Shown here piece by piece: positions 4,690 through 10,825 of a stretch of DNA of 12,596 nucleotides (positions within the stretch are counted from its first letter, which is position 1; the number at the start of each line of letters is the position of its first letter). The notes beneath the pieces were generated by a model. That model was given only the letters and a program-made list of their open reading frames with translations. It searched no databases and was not told the DNA's origin. The stretch is from Dehalococcoidia bacterium. GTDB lineage: Bacteria > Chloroflexota > Dehalococcoidia > GIF9 > AB-539-J10. The translations under genes were made by a program, and so were the position numbers. The stretch lies in assembly GCA_030612345.1 (NCBI GenBank), contig JAUWOB010000009.1, positions 1 through 12,596 on the forward strand. The letters run 5' to 3'.

Positions 4690-7419
4690 CTACTCGGCTG
4701 TGACAAAGCCAAACGCGTAGGCTTCCTCCATACTTATCCCCTCTGCCGATATTGCCTGGTCCGTTATGGTTATCTCGTAGGCTGTAGTGGGCTGCCAGGG
4801 TGCCAGAGGATGAATAATCATGAGCCGCTTATCCTCATGCCACCCTATCTCATATTCTGCCGGGGGCATAATAACTACCGCTTGTGCGGTAGCTTCTGTA
4901 TTCATCGGTTGTGAGAAGATAACGTGGATCTCAGCATCCAGATTGACGCCCTGAGCATTGTGGGGCGGGATAGTGCCCACAACGGTAGGAGGCTGTGCCT
5001 GACTCTCCATCGTGAAGGAATACTTGTAAGGCTCTTCGAGAGGGAAATCGGCGTAGGACAGGGCATCTGTGCTGATCATCACGGTGTAGGTCGCGCCATA
5101 AGCAAGAGGGACGGCAGGAGTCAGAGTGGCCACAGTATTATACTCAGACCAGTTGATTGCGAAATCAACAGCCGGTGAGATGGAAAAGGCCCCCGCGGTT
5201 ACCGTCGTGTCCATGGGTTTACAGAAGGTTACTGTTATGTTGCTGTGGACTGGCACGCCGACGTCGCCTTTGGCGGGCTCGGTCTTCTCTATGTTAGGGG
5301 TACAGATCCTGGCCGGCACGGTGAACTGGCGGCTATCACGCATGACATTGCCACTCGAGTCAGTGACAGACACAGTGAGAGTGATCACGCGGGGCGCACA
5401 ATGCTTGTTATGCAGGGGAAAGACCTTCGAATCGCTCTTGGCGCCGGGCTGGTATGACCGGTTAGTCAAAGTCTGGCCCTCCTGATTCTTGGCCGTCACC
5501 CCCCAATCAGCAACCTTGGTATCATCGCTGACCGTGACCTTGACTCTCAGCCAGCCCTTATCCTTGTCGCTGCCGCTGTCCAGTATCTCCCACTCAATTG
5601 TCGGCTTGGTCGTATCCGGCTCAGTAGCGGCTTCAATGGCCGCTCCCACAGCGCCACAGGCGGCGCCTCCGGCACCGGCGCCGATGACAGAGCCGACGCC
5701 AACCCAAAGGAGCCCTATCAACCCTCCGGCGATGGCGCAGACACCACCCCCCACCGCCGCTTCCCAGCCATCGATATAGAATCGCCATGAACTGACACCG
5801 GCGACATCAGTTATTTCGCCCTTATATATCACCTCGCCAGCCTCCAGCACCCGTTCTATGTACCCATAACAACCTATCTCAAAGCTCTTGGCTCCGCCCA
5901 GCAAGATGCGGCAGTCAATATCATAGTGGTCGCTGCCCGACTCCCTGGTCATGCGGTAGTAGCCGGGTTCAACCAGCGAATAGCTCTGTTGCCCCACAGT
6001 CAGATCGTACTTCGAATAGACAGCATCAATGTTGCCCAGGTCGTGGGCCTGGTGCCAACCAACATCAGTATCCATAGTGTAGACCATCGATATATGCAGT
6101 GCCTCCCTAACATCCGAGGTCAGGGTAAGATTGGCAGATGCCTCTATGCTGTTGTCACTAAGGATTTCGTAGGTCTTGACAAAGGAGAGGTTCTGTTTCT
6201 CATTGCGGTAGGCCAGATCCTTAGCACCGGTAGTCTCAACTCGGTATTGTCCCAGCGCAGTCTGTGTTATCCGGGTGGTAGTAACATCGGAAATCCTCCT
6301 TTGTTCTGTATGAGTAGGTGCGGTGGGCGTAGGCCCAATCACAACGTCGGGTAGCACCTCCTCGTTATCAAACACTTCAAAGCTATGGATACCATCAAAG
6401 CTTTCAGTGATGACCTGTGACAGTCCGTTATCTTGATATTCTCTACTATAATTGAGAGAATACCATTCGTCTCCCGCCGAGCCAGCAAGCTCAATGCTTA
6501 TCTCATCCCTCCACAGACCTGGATTCACTCGCGTCCAACGATACTCACCGATACCGCTGAACGTGTCCTCATAGCCAGCATACGTTGTCGTGAAGTTATG
6601 TGTCGCTTTGACATAGGTCTCGTCATCGGTCTGTGATTCAGATATGATTTCGTGGCTGGCATGAACGACCTGGTGTCCCCGCTCCATTAGAAACAGGTTG
6701 ATCTTCGTCTGCACCAGCTTTATGCCCCAGTCTACCGTAAAATAAGGACCGGCATTCCTCACTCCAGGGGTAGCAAAGTAGGCATCCATACCACCGTTAC
6801 GGTGCCAGTCATCGGACAAATCAGTATCCGTAGAGTCCTTGTCTCTGCCTGCGGAGAATCCACCTACCATTGATTTGCCGGATGGGAAGCCGAGGTCAAG
6901 GAACACGCCATCAGACCACTGCTTGGCGCGTACAGCATGTGTGTAGGCCTCGCCAGGGTTGTAATCGCCCTCGGTGCTCCAGCAAACAAAATCCGTAATC
7001 CTGGAAGCTCTTGCCGTGCCGCAGTAGAGACCCACCTCATCCTGATCATCGTGCAGAACCTCTGAGTCATCCCCGGTGTAGAAGATGCCTTGCCCATCAC
7101 TGAAATCGCTGTCATCAGTTCCACTGCCAAAGACAACCACCAGGTAACAACCCGACGGCAAGGTCCAATCGGGCAGTGTTGCCACAGTCCCGGCTCTATT
7201 CGAGACGGTCCATCCCTTGATGCTGTGATCGCGCAGATCGTCATTGTACAGTTCCAGCCATTCTGCGCCTGCATCTTCGCCGAAGGGATTGAACATGACC
7301 TCATTGATCTTAACCTCAGCCCGTGCTGCCGGCGGGCGGCAATAAAGCCGCCCCACGAGAGCCAAGGCGGCAACCAGAACCACGACCAGAATAATGGAAA
7401 TGATTGTCCTGCGTTTCAT
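4690..7419 (-). CDS. Secreted lamin-tail-domain protein with glycine-rich hydrophobic segment and C-terminal Ig-like domains
   Basis: A 909-residue exported protein of unknown job. Residues 1-34 form a Sec signal peptide: KRR, a hydrophobic core (about 6-23), then AARA with likely cleavage before E35. Residues 36 to about 165 are a lamin-tail domain (KINEVMFNPFG, then AEWLELYNDD, GWTVSN). Residues about 230-550 are beta-rich with no family I recognise. Residues 556-594 are hydrophobic and rich in glycine and alanine. Residues 604-702 look like an Ig or FN3-type domain. Two SbsA-type (Big_5) domains follow at about 705-803 and 809-907, each with a TxPxxxxxGV opening and a PM motif (CKPMD, SQPMN). 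Eleven cysteines are present. No LPXTG or sorting tail is seen. A GTG at 7428 lies inside the ribosome binding site, so the ATG at 7419 is preferred. It lies 264 bases downstream of ltaE and has its own candidate promoter. Confidence 0.85.
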   Translation of the reverse strand: MKRRTIISIILVVVLVAALALVGRLYCRPPAARAEVKINEVMFNPFGEDAGAEWLELYNDDLRDHSIKGWTVSNRAGTVATLPDWTLPSGCYLVVVFGSGTDDSDFSDGQGIFYTGDDSEVLHDDQDEVGLYCGTARASRITDFVCWSTEGDYNPGEAYTHAVRAKQWSDGVFLDLGFPSGKSMVGGFSAGRDKDSTDTDLSDDWHRNGGMDAYFATPGVRNAGPYFTVDWGIKLVQTKINLFLMERGHQVVHASHEIISESQTDDETYVKATHNFTTTYAGYEDTFSGIGEYRWTRVNPGLWRDEISIELAGSAGDEWYSLNYSREYQDNGLSQVITESFDGIHSFEVFDNEEVLPDVVIGPTPTAPTHTEQRRISDVTTTRITQTALGQYRVETTGAKDLAYRNEKQNLSFVKTYEILSDNSIEASANLTLTSDVREALHISMVYTMDTDVGWHQAHDLGNIDAVYSKYDLTVGQQSYSLVEPGYYRMTRESGSDHYDIDCRILLGGAKSFEIGCYGYIERVLEAGEVIYKGEITDVAGVSSWRFYIDGWEAAVGGGVCAIAGGLIGLLWVGVGSVIGAGAGGAACGAVGAAIEAATEPDTTKPTIEWEILDSGSDKDKGWLRVKVTVSDDTKVADWGVTAKNQEGQTLTNRSYQPGAKSDSKVFPLHNKHCAPRVITLTVSVTDSSGNVMRDSRQFTVPARICTPNIEKTEPAKGDVGVPVHSNITVTFCKPMDTTVTAGAFSISPAVDFAINWSEYNTVATLTPAVPLAYGATYTVMISTDALSYADFPLEEPYKYSFTMESQAQPPTVVGTIPPHNAQGVNLDAEIHVIFSQPMNTEATAQAVVIMPPAEYEIGWHEDKRLMIIHPLAPWQPTTAYEITITDQAISAEGISMEEAYAFGFVTAE

Positions 7420-7425
7420 ATGCGT

Positions 7426-7432
7426 CACCTCG
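7426..7432 (-). promoter_or_regulatory. Ribosome binding site that fixes the lamin-tail gene start
   Basis: The minus strand reads CGAGGTGACGCATATG. The GAGGTG is a near-perfect anti-Shine-Dalgarno match 6 bases before the ATG at 7419. The in-frame GTG at 7428 is part of this ribosome binding site, so it cannot be the natural start. Confidence 0.8.
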
Positions 7433-7475
7433 CTAAGGAAATCGCTGTTCTTTGGAGATTCGATTTGAGATCAAT

Positions 7476-7502
7476 GTTATACCCCCTCCTCCCACCTGTC
7501 AA
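7476..7502 (-). promoter_or_regulatory. Candidate promoter for the lamin-tail gene
   Basis: On the minus strand a perfect TTGACA (7502-7497) and a TATAAC (7481-7476) are separated by a purine-only but for one T, G-rich 15-base spacer, two bases shorter than optimal. Transcription would begin near 7469 and leave a leader of about 50 bases. The rest of the gap to ltaE (7503-7683) shows no gene or clear terminator. Confidence 0.5.
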
Positions 7503-7683
7503 TCGATTGGGTAAGCTGAACATGAAATCCTGCGGCAGTACCTCCAGCATCCGACAGCACTCATCACCATTCGCTGGCGGTAAGTCCCGAGCAGGTTGGC
7601 TAAGCTCCAGCGCCCGATAGGCCGATCGACGCTAGCATGAGGTGCCTGAACGTGAAGATCGCCCGTGACACTATTTTGGAGGG

Positions 7684-8739
7684 CTATTTCTGCGGCCGCC
7701 GAGGCAACCTTGCGCAGACTGCTTCGATTCGCGCCAGCGCCTCGTCGATATCCGATGAGGTGACCATGTAGTGAGTGACCGCGCGGAACGGACGGCCGTC
7801 CCGCAAGCCTACCTTCACGCCCCCCTCTCTAAGCCCCTCCATGAATTCCGCCGTCGATGGCCCGGGCGAGAGCTCGAACATGACGATGTTGGTAGGCACG
7901 CTGTCCTGGGCCAGCGTGATTCCGTTGATGCCTGCCAGTCCCTCTGCCAGACGCCTGGCATTAGCGTGGTCGTCCACCAGGCGGTCCACCATCGTTTCCA
8001 GTGCCACGATGCCGGCGGCGGCGATAATCCCGGCCTGCCGCATGCCCCCACCCAGCATCTTACGGAATTTGCGGGCCCGCTCAACAAAGTCCTTGCTCCC
8101 GCAGAGCAGTGACCCGACCGGCGCACCAAGTCCCTTCGAAAGGCAAAATGATACCGAATCGGCGTTTTCGGCCAGTGCCAGAACCGGCACCCCGAGGGCA
8201 ATCGCGGCATTGAAAATGCGGGCGCCATCTAGATGTACCTTCAGCCCCCGTGTGTGGGCCAGACGACAGACTTCGTCTGTATAGTCCGCGCTCAGCACCG
8301 TCCCACCGCAGCGATTATGTGTGTTCTCGAGGCAGACCAGCGTGGTCTCAGGGTAATGGATGTCCCTGTCCCTGATTGCCCGCTCGATGTCATCTGGATT
8401 GAGACGGCCGCAGCTATCATTGGGCAAGGTGCGTATGGTTACGCCACCAAGGGCGGCGGCACCACCTACTTCGTACCAGAACATGTGCGCCTCATCTCCC
8501 ACGATTATCTCGTCGCCACGATTGCAGTGTGTGAGCACGGCAATAAGGTTGCCCTGGGTGCCGGAGGTGGTGAAGAGTGCGGCTTCCTTACACATCCTGG
8601 CCGCCGCCATCATCTCAAGCCGGTTCACGGTGGGGTCCTCGCCATAGACATCGTAACCTACTTCGGCTTCAAATATTGCCCGCCGCATCTCAGGCGTGGG
8701 ATGGGTAACAGTATCACTACGCAAATCGATCACTTTCAT
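7684..8739 (-). CDS. ltaE: Low-specificity L-threonine aldolase
   Basis: A 351-residue fold-type I PLP enzyme that splits L-threonine and L-allo-threonine into glycine and acetaldehyde in the cytoplasm. The N-terminus MKVIDLRSDTVTHPTPEMR is diagnostic for the family. YGEDPTVNRLE (32-42), the SGTQGN phosphate-binding loop (59-64), GDEAH with the ring-stacking H85, and HLDGAR (169-174) with R174 are all in place. K202 in SFCLSKGLGAPVGS is the lysine that holds PLP. Length is normal for the family (about 340-350). The ATG at 8739 is preceded by GAGGTG 7 bases upstream, so the start is secure. The gene is divergent from the radical SAM gene and upstream of the lamin-tail gene. It may serve glycine supply or threonine breakdown; no glycine-pathway genes are next to it. 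Confidence 0.95.
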   Translation of the reverse strand: MKVIDLRSDTVTHPTPEMRRAIFEAEVGYDVYGEDPTVNRLEMMAAARMCKEAALFTTSGTQGNLIAVLTHCNRGDEIIVGDEAHMFWYEVGGAAALGGVTIRTLPNDSCGRLNPDDIERAIRDRDIHYPETTLVCLENTHNRCGGTVLSADYTDEVCRLAHTRGLKVHLDGARIFNAAIALGVPVLALAENADSVSFCLSKGLGAPVGSLLCGSKDFVERARKFRKMLGGGMRQAGIIAAAGIVALETMVDRLVDDHANARRLAEGLAGINGITLAQDSVPTNIVMFELSPGPSTAEFMEGLREGGVKVGLRDGRPFRAVTHYMVTSSDIDEALARIEAVCARLPRRPQK

Positions 8740-8769
8740 GTGGCGTCACCTCGGGCAAAGATCCATAGT

Positions 8770-8798
8770 ATTATCTTCGAGACCAGCACAAAAATCAA
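8770..8798 (-). promoter_or_regulatory. Candidate promoter for ltaE
   Basis: On the minus strand TTGATT (8798-8793, 4 of 6 matches) and GATAAT (8775-8770, 5 of 6) are separated by 17 bases. Transcription would begin near 8763, about 24 bases before the ATG, which leaves just enough room for the ribosome binding site. Confidence 0.45.
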
Positions 8799-8963
8799 TC
8801 GGCATGGGCCAGCCCCCCTTTGCCTCGATGACACGAAGAATCTTCGGGAAAAGCTCAACGAACGACCACATTCTTCCACAACGCCTTTGTTGCTGCACAT
8901 CCCTCTCAGTTCCTATTGATGGCAAGGTCAGTAAGCGCGTGGCTCCTACACCTTGTACTCTTC

Positions 8964-8993
8964 TTGAGGCCGGTATGTCGGCACTGATAGAAT
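8964..8993 (+). promoter_or_regulatory. Candidate promoter for the radical SAM gene
   Basis: TTGAGG (8964-8969, 4 of 6 matches) and TAGAAT (8988-8993, 5 of 6) are separated by 18 bases. Transcription would begin near 9000, about 49 bases before the ATG. Confidence 0.4.
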
Positions 8994-9048
8994 AGGCCTC
9001 AGAGGGGACCTCAAGACCGGCCCGGTATCCGGCAAGGTCAATCAACGT

Positions 9049-9981
9049 ATGAGCTTCACGAGACCAAATATCATCCGGCCTCCCAGTGAATGGAAGAGCT
9101 ATTTTCTCCCTCTGACCGGTGGCTGTTCCAACAACACGTGCGCTTTCTGTGGATACTATGGCTCGAGGCTTCAGGTACGAGACATCGATGACGTCAAGCA
9201 GGAAATAGATGCCCTGGCCCTATTCACGCGCAGCGGCGTTCGCCTCCCCGACCTGCCCAGGGTGGTATATGCCGTGGCCCAGGGCTGGGATGGCAAGAGG
9301 GTATTTCTTCAGGATGGTGATGCGCTTGTTTATCCGTTTCCCAAACTGACGGAGGCACTCCAGTATTTGGATGAGAAACTGCCCTCAGTGGAAAGGATCG
9401 GCACATATGCTACACCGCAGGACATCCTGCGCAGGAGTACCGATGAACTCAAGGAACTGAGACGGCTCAAGTTGGGTATTCTCTATACCGGGCTTGAGAC
9501 CGGCGATGATGAACTACTCCAGGAAATAGGCAAAGGCGTAACCCCAGGCGAACTGGTCGAGGCCGGGAAGAAGGTCAAGGAGGCCGGCATAAGCTTCTCT
9601 GTGACGGTAATCCTGGGGCTGGGCGGTGTCGAGAGAAGCGAGAGACACGCTCTTGAGACAGCCAGACTGCTCACCGGGATTGATCCTAACTATGCCGGAG
9701 CCTTAACTCTGACCCTCATCCCCGGCACCCCACTCTACGAACAGTGGGAACGCGATGAATTCCACCCCCTTTCACCTTTCCAATCCCTGGAGAAACTCAA
9801 GCTAATCATAGATAATGCCGGCTTTACGGATTGCTTCTTCAGCTCAATGCATGCCTCCAACTATCTCTCCTTAAGGGGAAGACTGCCGCAGGACAGGCAA
9901 AGGATGCTTAGAGAGCTAGAAGTAGTCCTGGCGGCAAGAGACCCCTCTCTGCTCAGGCCCGAGTTCCTCAGGGGCCTGTGA
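9049..9981 (+). CDS. Radical SAM protein of unknown substrate (Elp3/HemN-like superfamily branch, COG1032-type)
   Basis: A 310-residue cytoplasmic enzyme expected to cleave S-adenosylmethionine with a [4Fe-4S] cluster and make a radical. The cluster cysteines are C26, C31 and C34 (GGCSNNTCAFCGYY), so the spacing is CX4CX2C instead of the common CX3CX2C; this spacing is, to my knowledge, found in one uncharacterised branch of the superfamily. FLQDGDALVYP (about 87-97) follows, then YTGLETGDDELL (about 146-157) and VTVILGLGG (about 182-190), which fit the SAM-binding barrel strands of that branch. No B12-binding, TRAM or SPASM domain is visible. AAGGT (9034-9038) is a moderate ribosome binding site about 10 bases from the ATG. 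The gene stands alone, divergent from ltaE and convergent with the flavoprotein, so context gives no substrate. Confidence 0.87.
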   Translation: MSFTRPNIIRPPSEWKSYFLPLTGGCSNNTCAFCGYYGSRLQVRDIDDVKQEIDALALFTRSGVRLPDLPRVVYAVAQGWDGKRVFLQDGDALVYPFPKLTEALQYLDEKLPSVERIGTYATPQDILRRSTDELKELRRLKLGILYTGLETGDDELLQEIGKGVTPGELVEAGKKVKEAGISFSVTVILGLGGVERSERHALETARLLTGIDPNYAGALTLTLIPGTPLYEQWERDEFHPLSPFQSLEKLKLIIDNAGFTDCFFSSMHASNYLSLRGRLPQDRQRMLRELEVVLAARDPSLLRPEFLRGL

Positions 9982-9997
9982 CTGCGATGTCACCAGT

Positions 9998-10009
9998 GGT
10001 AGATCTACC
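9998..10009. repeat. 12-base perfect palindrome GGTAGATCTACC
   Basis: It sits 17 bases after the radical SAM stop in the 92-base gap between two convergent genes. As RNA it would have almost no loop, so it is not a good terminator. A few such palindromes are expected by chance in a window this long. Confidence 0.3.
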
Positions 10010-10073
10010 GACAAGTCTACCCGTGCCAGCCTGTAATACGATATCCACACAATCTGGCCAAGGGTATCTTATG

Positions 10074-10640
10074 TCAACTACGGAGTTTCTTGATCAGGAA
10101 GGCCATGTTCTTGCCGAAGTTCCAGGCTGTCCTCAGCCCCTCTTCATCATGCTCCACCTCGCCTTTGTCCCGGCCAACAGCCACGTTCCAGTACGTAGAA
10201 CCGGGAATGAAGAACCCCAGAATCTGAAACCAGTAGGTAAGCTGGGCAAACGTGAAATTCTTGCCAGCGCGCCTCGCCACCACCAGTGCCCCGCCCACCT
10301 TGCCGCTGAAGGGCCTGCCATGCGAGCTCGATATGTACCCCACACGCTCCATAAGCGCTTTCATCAGCGCCGTAGCAGAGCCGAAATACACGGGCGAGGC
10401 TAAGATAATACCCTCGGCCTCTTTCATCTTGAGATATATCGGGAACAGGTCATCCTCGATAGGGCAACTCTCTTCCTTTTTGCAGGCCATACACGCATCG
10501 CACGGCTTTATCTCCAGGCCGGCCAACCGTACAAGCTCAGTATCCAACCCTTCCTCGGAAATTGCCTTAAGCGTATGCCCGGTTAACAACTCCGTGTTGC
10601 CATTTATCCTCGGACTGCCGACTATGCCTATTACTTTCAT
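10074..10640 (-). CDS. Iron-sulfur flavoprotein, NADPH-dependent FMN reductase fold
   Basis: A 188-residue flavodoxin-fold electron carrier. The FMN phosphate loop is GSPRINGNTELL (8-19), and ASPVYFGSATALMKALMERVG (81-101) is the second FMN-contact segment. Between them C47, C50, C53 and C59 form CX2CX2CX5C, which matches the compact cluster motif (CX2CX2CX4-7C) of the archaeal-type Isf proteins. Those bind one [4Fe-4S] and FMN and take electrons from ferredoxin, so this is probably a soluble redox partner in an anaerobe. Its acceptor is unknown. GGAGT 8 bases before the ATG supports the start. It is downstream of the helicase gene on the same strand with a 185-base gap, and probably has its own promoter. 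Confidence 0.9.
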   Translation of the reverse strand: MKVIGIVGSPRINGNTELLTGHTLKAISEEGLDTELVRLAGLEIKPCDACMACKKEESCPIEDDLFPIYLKMKEAEGIILASPVYFGSATALMKALMERVGYISSSHGRPFSGKVGGALVVARRAGKNFTFAQLTYWFQILGFFIPGSTYWNVAVGRDKGEVEHDEEGLRTAWNFGKNMAFLIKKLRS

Positions 10641-10685
10641 CTCGTGACTCCTTAATCAAGCCCGATTCACAAACAATTACATGGT

Positions 10686-10700
10686 GGGCGGTTGTCGCCC
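10686..10700. other. GC-rich hairpin in the flavoprotein leader
   Basis: GGGCG-GTTGT-CGCCC is a perfect 5-base stem, with TGATTTT following on the plus strand. In the minus-strand transcript it lies about 46 bases before the flavoprotein start, between its likely -10 and ribosome binding site. It could be a leader structure; as a plus-strand terminator it is too far from the radical SAM gene. Confidence 0.3.
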
Positions 10701-10742
10701 TGATTTTAAGTTAGCGCAGCTCTATGACTTATCACGTTCAGC

Positions 10743-10748
10743 ATTATA
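10743..10748 (-). promoter_or_regulatory. Candidate -10 element for the flavoprotein gene
   Basis: A perfect TATAAT on the minus strand (10748-10743), but the -35 position reads TTCTCT, a poor match. Transcription would start near 10736, giving a leader of about 95 bases. The gap otherwise holds a direct repeat GTGTCTC (10793-10799 and 10811-10817) and no clear terminator for the helicase. Confidence 0.35.
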
Positions 10749-10825
10749 GATCATATTACCAAGGTAGAGAAGTAGTAATACGATGACGAAAAGTGTCTCA
10801 TTGTGCCTGTGTGTCTCTCCCATCA

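Larger units (their letters stand above)
8740..9048. other. Divergent intergenic region between ltaE and the radical SAM gene
   Basis: About 309 bases without a gene I can support. Both strands have open frames, but the longest one on the minus strand (8746-9045) begins with TTG, lacks a ribosome binding site, ends over the ltaE ribosome binding site and resembles nothing I know. The region holds a candidate promoter on each side. Confidence 0.6.

Noticed and set aside
7417..7428. GTG start three codons upstream for the lamin-tail gene
   Set aside because: The GTG is inside the GAGGTG ribosome binding site of the downstream ATG.
7440..7500. Lipoprotein assignment for the lamin-tail protein because of a cysteine after the signal core
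   Set aside because: The residues before C27 (GRLY) do not fit a lipobox; an AxA site for signal peptidase I follows instead.
8233..8919. 228-codon plus-strand frame antisense to ltaE
   Set aside because: Most of it is the reverse of a secure PLP enzyme gene, and the translation has no recognisable motif.
8746..9045. 99-codon minus-strand frame between ltaE and the radical SAM gene
   Set aside because: TTG start without a ribosome binding site, overlap with the ltaE ribosome binding site and candidate promoter, and no family resemblance.
10252..10647. 131-codon plus-strand frame antisense to the flavoprotein
   Set aside because: Exact shadow of a well-supported gene with conserved FMN and cluster motifs.
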